Origin: Citrobacter youngae
Lineage (GTDB): Bacteria; Pseudomonadota; Gammaproteobacteria; Enterobacterales; Enterobacteriaceae
Reading direction: 5' to 3'
NCBI RefSeq assembly: GCF_003818115.1
Contig: NZ_RPOI01000024.1
Span: 1-64,000, forward strand
DNA length: 64,000 bases
The translations under genes and the position numbers were made by a program. Positions 20,521-30,957 of the stretch are shown here, piece after piece. Position 1 is the stretch's first letter, and each line of letters begins with the position of its first letter. The notes under the pieces were generated by a model that ran no database searches, was not told where the DNA came from, and saw nothing but the letters and a program-made list of their open reading frames with translations.

Positions 20521-20640
20521 CGATGCAGGCAGTTTGAACACGGACAGCGCGGAACAACCGGAACGTACATGCAGTACGTGAGGATTGTGAGCACTGCCCA
20601 GGGGCAAACTGACAAATAAGATAGCCTAATGGGTAGATTC
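20521..20640. repeat. Palindromic element copy C (nirC-cysG gap)
   Basis: An imperfect palindrome at 20555-20587 reads CAACCG-gaa-CGTAC-atgca-GTACG-tga-GGATTG. It shares the stem/GA-TGA internal loop/stem architecture of copies A and B but with different arm sequence. It is followed by GTGAGCACTGCCCAGGGGCA and a GATAGCCTAATGGGTAG tail. I recall near-identical text in other enterobacterial intergenic regions; the family name is not certain. Confidence 0.5.
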
Positions 20641-20677
20641 TGAGGCTGCTGCCAATAATTAATTAAGGGGTAATGTC

Positions 20678-22051
20678 GTGGACCATTTGCCTATATTTTG
20701 TCAACTACGTGACCGCGACTGCTTGATCGTCGGCGGTGGTGATGTCGCAGAACGCAAAGCGCGGTTACTGCTGGAAGCTGGCGCCCGTTTAACGGTTAAT
20801 GCGCTGGCGTTTATTCCGCAGTTCACCGTATGGGCAAATGAAGGCATGCTGACGCTGGTTGAGGGGCCATTCGATGAAGCCCTGCTCGACTCTTGCTGGC
20901 TGGCTATCGCCGCTACTGACGACGATGCCGTCAACCAAAGCGTCAGCACCGCCGCGGAGTCACGCCGTATCTTCTGCAACGTGGTCGACGCGCCAAAAGC
21001 GGCCAGTTTTATCATGCCCTCCATTATCGACCGCTCTCCGCTGATGGTGGCGGTCTCCTCTGGCGGGACATCCCCTGTTCTTGCCCGCCTGCTGCGTGAA
21101 AGACTCGAATCCGTGTTGCCTCAGCATTTGGGCCAGGTCGCACAATATGCCGGCAAGTTGCGCTCCCGGGTGAAGCAACAGTTTGCCAGCATGGGTGAAC
21201 GTCGCCGCTTCTGGGAAAAATTGTTCGTTAACGACCGCCTGGCGCAGTCGCTTGCGAATAGCGATCAGAAAGCCATCGAGGAAACCACCGAGCAGTTGCT
21301 CAGTGAACCTCTGGACCATCGTGGTGAAGTGGTGCTGGTTGGCGCCGGTCCTGGCGATGCCGGCCTGCTGACGCTGAAAGGGCTACAGCAGATCCAGCAA
21401 GCTGATGTTGTGGTATATGACCGTCTGGTTTCTGACGACATCATGAACCTCGTACGCCGCGATGCAGATCGTGTGTTCGTAGGCAAACGTGCGGGTTATC
21501 ACTGCGTTCCGCAGGAAGAGATCAACCAGATCCTGCTGCGTGAAGCGCAACAAGGCAAGCGCGTGGTGCGACTGAAAGGCGGTGACCCATTCATCTTTGG
21601 CCGCGGTGGCGAAGAGCTGGAAACCCTGTGTCATGCCGGTATTCCATTCTCTGTCGTGCCAGGCATTACAGCGGCTTCTGGCTGTTCTGCTTATTCCGGT
21701 ATCCCACTGACTCATCGCGATTATGCGCAGAGCGTACGCCTGGTCACCGGGCACCTGAAAACAGGCGGTGAGCTGGACTGGGAGAACCTGGCAGCAGAGA
21801 AACAAACGTTGGTGTTCTATATGGGACTGAATCAGGCGGCAACGATTCAGGAAAAACTCATCGAGTTTGGTATGCAAGCCGATATGCCGGTTGCTCTGGT
21901 CGAGAATGGTACTGCCGTAACACAGCGCGTCGTCAGTGGTGTGCTGACACAGCTCGGTGAACTGGCAAAACAGGTTGAAAGCCCGGCGCTGATTATCGTG
22001 GGTCGTGTAGTGGGATTACGCGATAAGCTGAACTGGTTCTCGAACCATTGA
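20678..22051 (+). CDS. cysG: Siroheme synthase CysG
   Basis: Trifunctional enzyme that converts uroporphyrinogen III to siroheme for NirB and sulfite reductase. The 457 residues have an N-terminal precorrin-2 dehydrogenase/ferrochelatase domain (NAD loop [11 protein letters not shown] at 18-28, the regulatory serine S128 in VSSGGTSPV). The C-terminal S-adenosylmethionine uroporphyrinogen methyltransferase starts near 215 with [15 protein letters not shown]. Translation starts from GTG at 20678 behind an AAGGGGT ribosome-binding site; an ATG five bases earlier is out of frame. A hairpin terminator follows about 60 bases after the stop. Confidence 0.97.
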   Translation: MDHLPIFCQLRDRDCLIVGGGDVAERKARLLLEAGARLTVNALAFIPQFTVWANEGMLTLVEGPFDEALLDSCWLAIAATDDDAVNQSVSTAAESRRIFCNVVDAPKAASFIMPSIIDRSPLMVAVSSGGTSPVLARLLRERLESVLPQHLGQVAQYAGKLRSRVKQQFASMGERRRFWEKLFVNDRLAQSLANSDQKAIEETTEQLLSEPLDHRGEVVLVGAGPGDAGLLTLKGLQQIQQADVVVYDRLVSDDIMNLVRRDADRVFVGKRAGYHCVPQEEINQILLREAQQGKRVVRLKGGDPFIFGRGGEELETLCHAGIPFSVVPGITAASGCSAYSGIPLTHRDYAQSVRLVTGHLKTGGELDWENLAAEKQTLVFYMGLNQAATIQEKLIEFGMQADMPVALVENGTAVTQRVVSGVLTQLGELAKQVESPALIIVGRVVGLRDKLNWFSNH

Positions 22052-22111
22052 TTCACATCAGCGAAATAACCAACGGTATACCGTTCTGAAATCGTTCCGC
22101 TAATTAACACA

Positions 22112-22150
22112 AACGGCAGTCCTGGAATCTCTTTCCTGACTGCCGTTTTT
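22112..22150 (+). terminator. Intrinsic terminator after cysG
   Basis: Ten-base arms AACGGCAGTC / GACTGCCGTT enclose a 16-base loop and run into TTTTT. It ends the nir-cysG transcription unit. Confidence 0.85.
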
Positions 22151-22307
22151 ATTTCTCACCTGTTTTTCAAAGCATATTTCCTTGTCTTTGAGTAGTCCTT
22201 ATCTGGACTACCTCCTTGTTCCATTACTTGATATTTTCACCGGCGGAAAATGGATTTTTTCCATTTTTTTCATATATATAAATAGTTATATCTACAAGGA
22301 TTTCGTT

Positions 22308-22475
22308 ATGCTTAAGATTGCAAAAATTGCCCTTGTGGCAGGGATTCTGACGACGTTGACCGCTTGTACGGGTCATATTGAAAACCGTAATAAAACCTGC
22401 TCGTATGATTACCTGCTGCACCCGGCAATTTCAATTTCTAAAATGATTGGCGGTTGCGGCGCAGTGGCTGAATAA
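22308..22475 (+). CDS. yhfL: Small predicted lipoprotein YhfL
   Basis: A 55-residue protein with a lipoprotein signal peptide (MLKIAKIALVAGILTTL) ending in the lipobox LTAC, which makes C20 the lipidated residue of the mature protein. The mature part (TGHIENRNKTCSYDYLLHPA) matches the conserved enterobacterial YhfL family. The ATG at 22308 with ACAAGGA upstream is the real start; a longer in-frame extension runs into AT-rich leader. Function is unknown. Location between cysG and trpS is as in Salmonella-type chromosomes. Confidence 0.88.
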   Translation: MLKIAKIALVAGILTTLTACTGHIENRNKTCSYDYLLHPAISISKMIGGCGAVAE

Positions 22476-22501
22476 TCAATAAATCTCTTTGCGCAGATAC
22501 A

Positions 22502-22528
22502 AAAAAACCGGGAAATTCCCGGTTTTTT
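22502..22528. terminator. Bidirectional terminator between yhfL and trpS
   Basis: A perfect palindrome AAAAAACCGGGAA / TTCCCGGTTTTTT serves both the rightward yhfL and leftward trpS transcripts. Confidence 0.9.
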
Positions 22529-22545
22529 CAGCAATGCAAAAAGTA

Positions 22546-23550
22546 TTACGGCTTGGCAACAAAGCCAATAGCCTCATACACGGCTTTCAGCGTAACAGAG
22601 GCACGCGCGCTGGCTTTTTCCGCGCCCTCTTTCATCACTTTCTGCAGGAAGGCTTCATCGTTACGGAAACGGTGATAGCGCTCCTGAAGCTCCGTCAGCA
22701 TGCCGGAGACAGCTTCTGCGACTTCACCTTTCAGATGACCATACATTTTGCCTTCAAAGTGCTGTTCCAGCTCAGGAATGCTCTGGCCAGTAACGGCAGA
22801 GAGGATATCCAGCAGGTTGGAGACGCCCGCTTTTTCTTTCACATCGTAACGAACAACAGGCGGATCTTCCGAGTCGGTCATCGCGCGTTTGATTTTCTTA
22901 ACCACTGATTTCGGATCTTCCAGCAAGCCGATCACGTTATTGCGGTTGTCATCCGACTTGGACATTTTCTTCGTCGGCTCCAACAGCGACATGACGCGCG
23001 CACCGGATTTCGGAATAAACGGCTCAGGCACTTTAAAGATATCGCCGTACAGGGCGTTAAAACGTTGAGCGATATCACGGCTCAGTTCCAGATGCTGTTT
23101 CTGATCTTCACCAACCGGTACCTGGTTGGTCTGATACAACAGAATATCCGCCGCCATCAGCACCGGGTAATCAAACAGCCCGGCGTTGATGTTCTCCGCA
23201 TAGCGTGCGGATTTATCTTTGAACTGGGTCATACGGCTCAGCTCACCGAAATAGGTGTAGCAGTTCAGCGCCCAACCTAACTGTGCGTGTTCCGGCACAT
23301 GAGACTGGACGAAAATGGTGCTTTTTTCAGGATCGATACCGCATGCCAGGTACAGCGCCAGCGTATCCAGCGTTGCTTTACGCAACTGCTGAGCGTCCTG
23401 ACGAACGGTGATAGCATGTTGGTCAACGATGCAGTAGATGCAATGGTAGTCATCCTGCATGCTCACCCACTGACGCAGCGCACCCATATAGTTGCCAATG
23501 GTCAATTCACCTGAGGGCTGTGCGCCACTAAAAACGATGGGCTTAGTCAT
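22546..23550 (-). CDS. trpS: Tryptophanyl-tRNA synthetase
   Basis: Class I aminoacyl-tRNA synthetase that charges tRNA-Trp with tryptophan. The 334 residues include the HIGH-equivalent motif in [10 protein letters not shown] (TIGN at 17-20) and KMSKS at 195-199. The ATG at 23550 ([11 protein letters not shown]) is used because it starts the known protein; an in-frame ATG 18 codons upstream lies inside gph. The true start overlaps the gph stop by 8 bases, so trpS is the last gene of the long leftward aroK-aroB-damX-dam-rpe-gph-trpS unit. Confidence 0.98.
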   Translation of the reverse strand: MTKPIVFSGAQPSGELTIGNYMGALRQWVSMQDDYHCIYCIVDQHAITVRQDAQQLRKATLDTLALYLACGIDPEKSTIFVQSHVPEHAQLGWALNCYTYFGELSRMTQFKDKSARYAENINAGLFDYPVLMAADILLYQTNQVPVGEDQKQHLELSRDIAQRFNALYGDIFKVPEPFIPKSGARVMSLLEPTKKMSKSDDNRNNVIGLLEDPKSVVKKIKRAMTDSEDPPVVRYDVKEKAGVSNLLDILSAVTGQSIPELEQHFEGKMYGHLKGEVAEAVSGMLTELQERYHRFRNDEAFLQKVMKEGAEKASARASVTLKAVYEAIGFVAKP

Positions 23551-24301
23551 TTTTTGATTCCTGATTTTCGCTATGCGGAAGCCCGAGAGCGGGCAGTAGT
23601 TCATTAATACGGTCGTAAATAACGTCGGGCTGGCTCAGCGCGATCGACTCACCGTAGTTGTAGCCATAGGTCAGGCCAACGGACGGACAGCCAGCAGCTT
23701 TTGCCGCCTGAATATCATTGCGTGAATCCCCTACGAAGAGCATTTGCTCAGGCTTGATGCCAAGCTTGCTTGCCACCAGCAGCAGCGGATCCGGATGCGG
23801 TTTTTTGTTCTGTACGTCATCACCACCGATGACCACGCTAAAATATTTGGCAATATCCAGCGCATCAAGCAATGGCGCGACAAACGGCGTCGGTTTGTTG
23901 GTTACCAGACCCAGCGGTAATCCTTTCGCATGCAGCGCGCCCAGCGTGTCGGCAACATCAGGGAACAGGAATGTCCCCTCTTCTGCGACATCGCCGTAGT
24001 ATCTGTCGAACAGCTTGCGCAAAATACGCACCTGTTCCTCGGCGGGAATATCATCATCAACGGGCGGTTTACCCATCGTTTTGCGTAAGGTCGCGCGCTC
24101 CTGACGAGACCACGCCAGCGCGCGCTCCATCAGTACGTCTGCGCCATTGCCAATCCAGGTGATAACGCGTTCTTCACCGGCTACCGGCAGTTCCAGCGCA
24201 TACAGCGCCATATCCACCGCTGCGGCTAATCCCGGCGCACTGTCAACCAGCGTACCGTCGAGGTCAAATGCTACGCCCCGAATGTCCTGAAATTTATCCA
24301 T
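23543..24301 (-). CDS. gph: Phosphoglycolate phosphatase Gph
   Basis: HAD-superfamily hydrolase that removes 2-phosphoglycolate formed during repair of oxidised DNA ends. The 252 residues carry the nucleophile motif DLDGTLVD with D13 and D15, the second motif threonine in LVTNKPTP, and the third motif lysine and acids around [15 protein letters not shown]. It overlaps rpe by 8 bases upstream and trpS by 8 bases downstream, a tightly packed arrangement conserved in enterobacteria. All catalytic motifs are intact. Confidence 0.97.
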   Translation of the reverse strand: MDKFQDIRGVAFDLDGTLVDSAPGLAAAVDMALYALELPVAGEERVITWIGNGADVLMERALAWSRQERATLRKTMGKPPVDDDIPAEEQVRILRKLFDRYYGDVAEEGTFLFPDVADTLGALHAKGLPLGLVTNKPTPFVAPLLDALDIAKYFSVVIGGDDVQNKKPHPDPLLLVASKLGIKPEQMLFVGDSRNDIQAAKAAGCPSVGLTYGYNYGESIALSQPDVIYDRINELLPALGLPHSENQESKND

Positions 24302-24971
24302 GACTTACCTTCGCCAGTTCATTGCGCATTTCATCAATGACTTTTTTGTAGTCTGGTTGGTCGAAAATAGCAGAGCCTGCGACAAACATATCCGCACCGG
24401 CAGCCGCGATTTCACCAATGTTGTTCACCTTAACGCCGCCGTCCACTTCCAGACGGATGTCATAGCCAGATTCATCAATGCGACGGCGCACTTCGCGCAG
24501 CTTATCCAGCGTTTGCGGGATAAAGGACTGTCCACCAAAGCCTGGGTTAACGGACATCAGCAGGATCACGTCGAGCTTATCCATGACGTAGTCCAGATAA
24601 CTCAGCGGTGTTGCCGGGTTGAACACCAGCCCCGCTTTACAGCCATGCTCTTTGATCAGCTGTAAAGTGCGATCAACATGCTCGGAGGCTTCCGGGTGAA
24701 AAGTAATGATGCTGGCGCCAGCGGCGGCGAAGTCCGGGACAATACGATCAACGGGCTTCACCATCAGATGAACATCAATCGGAGCGGTGATGCCATATTT
24801 ACGCAGCGATTTCAGTACCATCGGGCCGATGGTCAGGTTCGGCACGTAGTGGTTGTCCATGACGTCAAAGTGAACGACATCAGCACCCGCGGTCAGCGCT
24901 TTCGCGGTGTCCTCACCCAGGCGGGCAAAATCAGCCGACAGAATTGAGGGGGCAATCAAATACTGTTTCAT
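24294..24971 (-). CDS. rpe: Ribulose-phosphate 3-epimerase
   Basis: TIM-barrel epimerase that interconverts ribulose 5-phosphate and xylulose 5-phosphate in the pentose phosphate pathway. The 225 residues show the family opening [16 protein letters not shown], the metal-binding [13 protein letters not shown] region, [10 protein letters not shown] and the C-terminal LEVDGGVK plus [12 protein letters not shown] phosphate site. It lies 17 bases after dam and overlaps gph. No abnormal feature is seen. Confidence 0.98.
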   Translation of the reverse strand: MKQYLIAPSILSADFARLGEDTAKALTAGADVVHFDVMDNHYVPNLTIGPMVLKSLRKYGITAPIDVHLMVKPVDRIVPDFAAAGASIITFHPEASEHVDRTLQLIKEHGCKAGLVFNPATPLSYLDYVMDKLDVILLMSVNPGFGGQSFIPQTLDKLREVRRRIDESGYDIRLEVDGGVKVNNIGEIAAAGADMFVAGSAIFDQPDYKKVIDEMRNELAKVSHG

Positions 24972-24988
24972 CCGCTTCTCCTTGAGAA

Positions 24989-25825
24989 TTATTTTTTCGC
25001 AGGCGTTGCGACTCCTGGTTTGTATAGTGCCAGCAGTTCGTTCACCTTTTTACGTGTGCCGCCGTTGCTGCTTATACTGCGCCGCACTTTGACCTGAAAA
25101 TGTTTCGCCGCTCGATACCATTCGCGGGTATCCGGCGTGTCATGATTCGAAATTAACACCGGGATCTGCTTACTGACCAGCTTTTCTGCCATCTCGGCCA
25201 GATGCGCCTGCTCTTTCGGGCTAAAGCTGTTGGTATGATACGCGGTGAAATTTGCCGTCGCCGAGAGCGGTGCATATGGCGGGTCACAGTAGACCACAGA
25301 GTTGCTATCCGCGCGATCCATGCACTCTTCATAGGAGAGGCAATGGAACTCTGCATTTTGCGCTTTTTCAGCAAAATGGTACAACTCGGCTTCCGGGAAG
25401 TAGGGTTTTTTATAACGACCAAAGGGGACGTTAAACTCACCACGCAGGTTATAACGGCATAACCCGTTATAGCCAAAACGGTTGAGATATAAGAACAGCA
25501 CTGCACGTCGGAACGGGTCCTGGCAGGCATTAAATTCTTCCCGGAACTGGTAGTACACCTCAGCCTGATTCGTTTCAGGCATAAACAGCTCACGTGAAGC
25601 CTGCACATACTCATCGGTACGCGTCTTCACGATGTTATAGAGACTGATAAGGTCGCTGTTGATATCGGCAAGAATATAACGAGAAAAGTCGGTGTTGAGA
25701 AACACCGACCCTGCACCCACGAAGGGTTCAATCAGGCATTCACCCTGAGGTAAATGCCGTTTGATGTCATCAAGCAGGGGATATTTCCCCCCTGCCCATT
25801 TCAAAAAAGCGCGATTTTTTTTCAT
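24989..25825 (-). CDS. dam: DNA adenine methyltransferase Dam
   Basis: Methylates adenine in GATC, directing mismatch repair, replication timing (with SeqA) and phase-variable gene expression. The 278 residues have the S-adenosylmethionine motif [10 protein letters not shown] at 33-42 and the catalytic DPPY at 181-184, the alpha-class order. The N-terminal FLKWAGGK motif is intact. It lies 117 bases downstream of damX in the leftward aroK-to-trpS cluster; in E. coli dam is read from several promoters, including ones far upstream. Confidence 0.98.
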   Translation of the reverse strand: MKKNRAFLKWAGGKYPLLDDIKRHLPQGECLIEPFVGAGSVFLNTDFSRYILADINSDLISLYNIVKTRTDEYVQASRELFMPETNQAEVYYQFREEFNACQDPFRRAVLFLYLNRFGYNGLCRYNLRGEFNVPFGRYKKPYFPEAELYHFAEKAQNAEFHCLSYEECMDRADSNSVVYCDPPYAPLSATANFTAYHTNSFSPKEQAHLAEMAEKLVSKQIPVLISNHDTPDTREWYRAAKHFQVKVRRSISSNGGTRKKVNELLALYKPGVATPAKK

Positions 25826-25942
25826 GCTGACTAACTAATTACACCTTCTCCGGCTGTGGAGAAAGCTCCGACAGCATCCTGCGCTTTAGTCTTTGTCCCG
25901 CAATTGGGCGAAACAGCAAACCATTGCAGAACATATCCTATC

Positions 25943-27235
25943 TTACTTCAAATCGGCCTGAACCTGGTGCAGCGGTTTTGCCCACGGGTTTTTCGCCTGA
26001 ATGTCGGCGGGTAACGTAGACACTGCACGTTTCGCATCTTCTTTAGACGCATACACGCCCGTCACCAAAACATACCACGGTTGACCGTTACGCGTCGTCT
26101 GGTACACCACGTAGTTCTTCAGGTTCTCTTTCTTCGCCCAACCATTCAGGTTGTCGTAGTTAGAGGAACTGCTGAGCTGCAGCGTGTAGTGACTGGATGG
26201 CGCTGATTTTAACGCGCCAACGTTCCCTGCACTTTTCGCACCACCCGCAACCGGTGTTGCTGTCGTTGGTGCAGGTGTTGCAGTCTGGGCTGGCGTCGTC
26301 GCGGTTGCTTTAGGCTCAACAGTCGCTTTCGGCGTAGCGGTTACCACCGGCGCTTTGGTTGTGGTCGTCGGCGCAGTTGCGGTTGGTTTAGCCTGAGCAA
26401 CAGGTTTTGGCTCTGTCGGCGTCGCTTTTACCGTGGTCTGCGGCTTGCTCTTCGGCTCAATAACAGCCTGTTTGCGTTCCTGATGTGCAACTGCAGTACG
26501 TTCTGCTGGCTCAGTCTTCGCAGTCTGACGCCCTGCATTGCCATTACGAACTGGTGCTACGGTAGCAGGTTCAGTTGGCAGCGTAGAGTTGACTACGACG
26601 TTGTTAACCTGTGCCTGACCTTGCGGCTGCGTCAGTGCATTGTTCAGATCGCCCTGAACTTCGACGCGCTGCTGACCTTCCGCTGTGGCAGGTGCCTGGC
26701 CTTGAGTCGGGGTAGAGGAAATCGGCGGCAGAGAAACATCCTGCTGCGTATTGCCAGCGGTCTGCTCAGCACCCGTCGCAGGCATTGTGGTGTTCGCCTG
26801 ATCCGTCGCATTGCTGCCAGAAAGATCGATGCTCTTCTCACCAGACGCAGCCTGCTCACTGGAAGAGGAAGATGAGGGGGCCTTCAGCGCAGAACCGATA
26901 CCGACAATTAGCAGCAGCAGTACCAGAACACCCACACCCATCATAATGTACTGACGGGAGGCTGGTTTACTGACCGCTTTTTTACGCTTGCGTGGGCGAC
27001 GTTCTACACGTTCTTCATCCACAACATCGTCATCAGATTCATAGTCTTCTTCAATGTCCTGCTCTTCATCACGCTCTTTACGTGCCCGCGCAGGACGGCG
27101 ATCGTCGGCATCCAGATCAACATCATCAAAATTGATTTGCGGCTCATTATCGCGTTCAGACGATTGACGAGAACGACCAGTACGACGATCGCTGGGATCG
27201 GGTTTCAGCTCGTCTTCTGGTTTGAATTCATCCAT
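25943..27235 (-). CDS. damX: Cell-division SPOR-domain protein DamX
   Basis: A bitopic inner-membrane protein recruited to the septal ring, where its SPOR domain binds denuded peptidoglycan. The 430 residues consist of an acidic/basic cytoplasmic region (1-96), one transmembrane segment at 97-116 and a long low-complexity Pro/Thr/Ala/Gln-rich periplasmic linker. The SPOR domain occupies about 350-425 ([20 protein letters not shown] onward). The linker is compositionally biased and poorly conserved in the family. It sits between aroB and dam. Confidence 0.95.
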   Translation of the reverse strand: MDEFKPEDELKPDPSDRRTGRSRQSSERDNEPQINFDDVDLDADDRRPARARKERDEEQDIEEDYESDDDVVDEERVERRPRKRKKAVSKPASRQYIMMGVGVLVLLLLIVGIGSALKAPSSSSSSEQAASGEKSIDLSGSNATDQANTTMPATGAEQTAGNTQQDVSLPPISSTPTQGQAPATAEGQQRVEVQGDLNNALTQPQGQAQVNNVVVNSTLPTEPATVAPVRNGNAGRQTAKTEPAERTAVAHQERKQAVIEPKSKPQTTVKATPTEPKPVAQAKPTATAPTTTTKAPVVTATPKATVEPKATATTPAQTATPAPTTATPVAGGAKSAGNVGALKSAPSSHYTLQLSSSSNYDNLNGWAKKENLKNYVVYQTTRNGQPWYVLVTGVYASKEDAKRAVSTLPADIQAKNPWAKPLHQVQADLK

Positions 27236-27331
27236 TTAACACCCCACTCAAAGGTTAATGCTTACGACTTTGCACATAACCTGAAGCTAAAAGACTTACG
27301 CTTTACAACGCAAGCCTGACCTTTCTTGTTG

Positions 27332-28420
27332 TTACGCCTGCTGGCAATCAGCAATCGCGTTAAGAACCACCTCGTGCGACACTCCGCCGCGCACTTCACT
27401 CTTCCCTATCGCCTGCGGAAGCACTAAACGAATCTCTCCCGCCAACACTTTTTTATCTCGCAGCATGTGCGGCAGATAAGCCTCAGTGGACATTTCACGC
27501 GGCCCATTCACCGGTAAGCCTGCTCGCTGTAACAGCGTAATGATGCGCTGCGTATCAGCGGAGGTGAACTGACCCAAACGTTCTGACGTGCGGGCAGCCA
27601 TTACCATACCTGCTGCGACGGCTTCACCATGTAACCAATTGCCATAACCCATTTCAGCTTCGATAGCATGGCCAAACGTGTGTCCCAGATTCAGTAAAGC
27701 ACGTAAGCCCATTTCGCGCTCGTCCGCTGCGACAACTTCTGCTTTCAGCTCACAACAACGGCGAATACAGTACGCCATTGCCGGACCATCCAGACGCAAT
27801 AACGCATCCAGATTGTCTTCCAGCCAGCTAAAAAATTCACCGTCAAGGATGATGCCGTATTTGATCACTTCCGCCAGGCCCGATGCCAATTCACGCGCAG
27901 GAAGCGTTTTCAGACAGTCGAGATCCACCACCACGGAAGCAGGTTGGTAAAACGCGCCAATCATGTTTTTACCGAGGGGATGGTTTACGGCGGTTTTACC
28001 GCCTACGGAGGAGTCAACCTGCGACAACAGCGTTGTCGGGACTTGAATAAAACGAACACCACGCTGATAGCTGGCTGCTGCAAAACCGGTAAGATCGCCA
28101 ATCACGCCGCCGCCAAGTGCGACCAGCGTGGTATCGCGACCATGCGGTTTTTGCAGTAACGCAGTGAAGACCGTATCCAGCACCGCCAGGCTTTTATACT
28201 GCTCGCCATCGGGAAGGATAACGCTATCAACGTTAACACCCGCCTGTTCAAGTACGCCGCGAACCTTATCGAGATAAAGGGGAGCCAGGGTTTCGTTGGT
28301 CACCAACATAACCTGATCGCCCGATTTCAGCGGCAAGAATGAAGCTGGCTCATCAAACAAACCAGCCGCGATGGTGATAGGGTAACTACGTTCCCCGAGA
28401 GTGACTGTAATCCTCTCCAT
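27332..28420 (-). CDS. aroB: 3-dehydroquinate synthase AroB
   Basis: Second enzyme of the shikimate pathway, converting DAHP to 3-dehydroquinate with NAD+ and a divalent metal. The 362 residues show the NAD-binding stretch DGEQYKS near residue 71, [14 protein letters not shown], the [15 protein letters not shown] motif, and the metal-binding histidines in [12 protein letters not shown] and [11 protein letters not shown]. It follows aroK by 57 bases in the same direction; the pair form the standard aroKB unit. Confidence 0.98.
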   Translation of the reverse strand: MERITVTLGERSYPITIAAGLFDEPASFLPLKSGDQVMLVTNETLAPLYLDKVRGVLEQAGVNVDSVILPDGEQYKSLAVLDTVFTALLQKPHGRDTTLVALGGGVIGDLTGFAAASYQRGVRFIQVPTTLLSQVDSSVGGKTAVNHPLGKNMIGAFYQPASVVVDLDCLKTLPARELASGLAEVIKYGIILDGEFFSWLEDNLDALLRLDGPAMAYCIRRCCELKAEVVAADEREMGLRALLNLGHTFGHAIEAEMGYGNWLHGEAVAAGMVMAARTSERLGQFTSADTQRIITLLQRAGLPVNGPREMSTEAYLPHMLRDKKVLAGEIRLVLPQAIGKSEVRGGVSHEVVLNAIADCQQA

Positions 28421-28477
28421 TACGCGACATCCACCTTAGTTACTTGTACCCGCAGACGAGTGTGTATTCAGCCAGAA

Positions 28478-28999
28478 TTAGTTGCTTTCCAGCATATGAA
28501 TAATCTGGTTTGCTACGACTTTCGCGCTCTGATCGTCGGTGCGAATGGTCACGTCGGCAATCTCTTCATACAGAGGGTTGCGTTCGTCGGCCAATGCTTC
28601 CAGAACTTCACGCGGCGGCGATTCTACCTGCAGCAGCGGGCGTTTCTTGTCACGTTGAGTACGTGCAAGCTGTTTTTCAATTGTCGTTTCAAGATAGACC
28701 ACGACGCCACGCGCGGAAAGACGGTTACGTGTTTCACGTGATTTTACAGAGCCACCGCCAGTTGCCAGCACAATACCCTGTTTTTCCGTCAACTCGTTGA
28801 TGACTTTTTCTTCGCGATCACGGAAGCCGTCTTCACCTTCTACATCGAAGACCCAGCCCACATCAGCTCCGGTTCGTTTCTCAATCTCTTGATCAGAATC
28901 GTAAAATTCCATATTGAGTTGTTGAGCTAACTGGCGCCCAATAGTGCTTTTTCCGGCACCCATAGGCCCAACCAGAAAGATATTGCGTTTCTCTGCCAT
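28478..28999 (-). CDS. aroK: Shikimate kinase I AroK
   Basis: Phosphorylates shikimate at the 3-hydroxyl with ATP, feeding chorismate synthesis. The 173 residues carry the Walker A loop GPMGAGKST at 11-19, the shikimate-binding [11 protein letters not shown], and GGGSV near residue 80. The C-terminal lid ([11 protein letters not shown]) contains the expected arginines. It is the first gene of the leftward aroK-aroB-damX-dam-rpe-gph-trpS group, so promoters should lie in the 400-base gap to its right. Confidence 0.97.
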   Translation of the reverse strand: MAEKRNIFLVGPMGAGKSTIGRQLAQQLNMEFYDSDQEIEKRTGADVGWVFDVEGEDGFRDREEKVINELTEKQGIVLATGGGSVKSRETRNRLSARGVVVYLETTIEKQLARTQRDKKRPLLQVESPPREVLEALADERNPLYEEIADVTIRTDDQSAKVVANQIIHMLESN

Positions 29000-29402
29000 T
29001 TTTTCGGTACTACTAAGACTATTCGTTAATGGTAAACCCGCTTCGCAGACACCCAGCGCAGCAGGACATGAACTGAAACCTCATAAGATATTGCGAGAGT
29101 CAGACTGAAAATTATCTCAATACTCAAGCGGGTTTGGCAACTGAATAAATCACCAAACCTTACGCCTTTCTGGTCGTGGCAGGCATGCTACCCTGCAAAC
29201 ATCAGACCTGGCGACGTATCGCGCAGCCAAATGACGCCAAATAAGCCTATGACACACCACCGGAAAGGCAAAGCGTATTACTGCCGCATAAGTAAAGAAA
29301 AGTACCGACGCTCAAATCGGTACTCCTTGTATGCTAAATACACCCGCACGTCAAATCCCTGAAACGTGTTCAGTGCAAAAACAACGGTTTTTCATGCATA
29401 AG
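29000..29402. other. aroK-hofQ intergenic region
   Basis: A 403-base stretch without a recognisable gene. It should hold the aroK promoter(s) near 29000-29150. It also contains the hofQ-side terminator near 29285-29324. No repeat, RNA gene or conserved small frame was recognised. Confidence 0.6.
29285..29324 (-). terminator. Intrinsic terminator after hofQ
   Basis: On the minus strand an eight-base stem AGTACCGA / TCGGTACT with an eight-base loop is followed by a T-rich run (TTTCTTTACTT). This would end the leftward hofMNOPQ transcript about 80 bases past the hofQ stop. Confidence 0.7.
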
Positions 29403-30641
29403 TTATTCCGTTGAAACCAGCCTTGGCGTAATAAAGACCACTAATTCGCGCCGTTCGTCTTCTTTACCATCGTGACGAAAAAGGGAGCCAAGCCAGGGAA
29501 TGTCGCCTAACAGCGGCACGCTGTCGGCAGCGGATTTATTTTTATGTGAAAAAATCCCGCCAAGCGCAATCGTCTCGCCGCTTCTTACCTCGACCTGCGT
29601 TTCAATCTCTTGCTTGTCGATAGCCAACACTTCGCCATCTGCCTGCTGTAGAACCTGTCCCGGAACATTCTGGCTGATATGCAGTTTCAGCCTGATTCTC
29701 CCTTTCTGCAACACCGTTGGCGTCACCTCCATCCCCAGTACTGCTTCCTTGAACTCGACGGATGTCGCGCCGCTTTCACCGCTGGAGACCTGATACGGGA
29801 TTTCACTGCCCTGCTTAATACTGGCAGGTTGCAGATGAGAAGCCAGTAATCGAGGACTGGCAATGATGTCGAGCTGCTGTTTTTGCTCCAATGCGGACAA
29901 CTCAAGCTCCAGCAAACGACCATTAATGCGGCCAATATTAAATCCCACCCGCGATGTTGCAGTAGACACAGAAAGGTCGCTGGCAAGCGTGGTGACATTC
30001 CCCACCGCCCCTGGCAATTGTGCATCTGCCAGCGACCACTTAACCCCCAGCTCACGCAAACTTTTTTCATTAATCGTGACGATATGCGCCGCCAGCTCGA
30101 CCTGTTCAACGGGCAAGTCCATTTGCGCCACCCACTGTTCCAGTGTGTTTAGCGCAACAGAATTGTCTCGCAGCAGTAAGCGGTTGGTACGTTTATCGAC
30201 CGTTATACTTCCTTTAGTACTCAGCAGTTTTTCACCGGCTTTGGCCAACTCGGATGCATCGGCATAGTGCAAAATGATGCTGCGATGTTCCAGCGGCAGA
30301 CTGGCCTGAATCCGCGCCTGCTCGTTTTCCTGACGGGCCGCATTTTCACTCTGCCATTGCACTGAATGCACATGCAGAATATTGCCCTCCTGACGTAATA
30401 CCAGTCCGGCGCTTTTCACCACCGTCTGCAAGGCCTGTTTCCAGGGCACATCCGTCAAATGCAGCGACAGCGCACCGCTGACATCCGGCGAAACCACCAG
30501 ATTTTTCTGTTCCTGCACCGCCAGCGCCTGCAGCACCTGTACAACGGGCACATCATCGACCACCAGCGTCACGTTTTGTGCTTTCCCAGCCAGCACGCTG
30601 GGTATTACGGTCATCAGCACGATGACTATCCACCGCTTCAT
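29403..30641 (-). CDS. hofQ: Secretin-like DNA-uptake protein HofQ
   Basis: Homologue of the competence/type IV pilus secretin PilQ/ComE, an outer-membrane ring through which DNA may enter. The 412 residues have a signal peptide (MKRWIVIVLMTVIPSVLAG), N-terminal secretin/TonB short domains (VDDVPVVQVLQALA) and the C-terminal secretin core with VPLLGDIPWLGSLF and ELVVFITPRLV. The ATG at 30641 is chosen since it begins the signal peptide; a longer frame starts 16 codons upstream. It overlaps hofP by 89 bases, so synthesis is probably coupled. E. coli relatives need these genes to use DNA as a nutrient. Confidence 0.92.
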   Translation of the reverse strand: MKRWIVIVLMTVIPSVLAGKAQNVTLVVDDVPVVQVLQALAVQEQKNLVVSPDVSGALSLHLTDVPWKQALQTVVKSAGLVLRQEGNILHVHSVQWQSENAARQENEQARIQASLPLEHRSIILHYADASELAKAGEKLLSTKGSITVDKRTNRLLLRDNSVALNTLEQWVAQMDLPVEQVELAAHIVTINEKSLRELGVKWSLADAQLPGAVGNVTTLASDLSVSTATSRVGFNIGRINGRLLELELSALEQKQQLDIIASPRLLASHLQPASIKQGSEIPYQVSSGESGATSVEFKEAVLGMEVTPTVLQKGRIRLKLHISQNVPGQVLQQADGEVLAIDKQEIETQVEVRSGETIALGGIFSHKNKSAADSVPLLGDIPWLGSLFRHDGKEDERRELVVFITPRLVSTE

Positions 30642-30957
30642 TCGCCTCTCCTTGTCGTTGCCACTGCCACCGTGATGGCTCACAATCATTCCCTGTGTCG
30701 ATAGTTACGCTTTGGGCTGTCACCTGAGATACCCTCCAGATGCCATTCAGAACATCTCGCTGCTCGACCCTCCGCCATTTGTGTTGACCATCCTGCATAA
30801 AACCAATTGAGCGTCCTCCCTGGATCACCGCCCCCTGATAACGCCATGCCGACAACTCAGCCATCCGGCAGAGATCCTCTGGCGGCTGAAAGGGATTGCG
30901 CATGCCGGTCAACAACAGCACGCTAAAACACGCGAACAGCCAGCGCTTAGTCATCAT
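30553..30957 (-). CDS. hofP: DNA-uptake protein HofP
   Basis: A 134-residue protein with an N-terminal hydrophobic segment (WLFACFSVLLLTG) followed by MRNPFQPPEDLC, the PilP-like proline-rich anchor. The C-terminal part (CEPSRWQWQRQG) is hydrophilic. PilP-type proteins link the inner-membrane PilN/PilO pair to the secretin; the same role is inferred here. Two adjacent methionines allow either start. It overlaps hofO by 11 bases and hofQ by 89 bases. Sequence conservation with E. coli HofP is moderate, typical of this fast-evolving locus. Confidence 0.85.
   Translation of the reverse strand: MMTKRWLFACFSVLLLTGMRNPFQPPEDLCRMAELSAWRYQGAVIQGGRSIGFMQDGQHKWRRVEQRDVLNGIWRVSQVTAQSVTIDTGNDCEPSRWQWQRQGEANEAVDSHRADDRNTQRAGWESTKRDAGGR

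Noticed and set aside
26200-26900. Low-complexity Pro/Thr/Gln stretch in damX as foreign DNA
   Set aside because: A biased periplasmic linker is normal for DamX, and the frame is continuous with intact transmembrane and SPOR domains.
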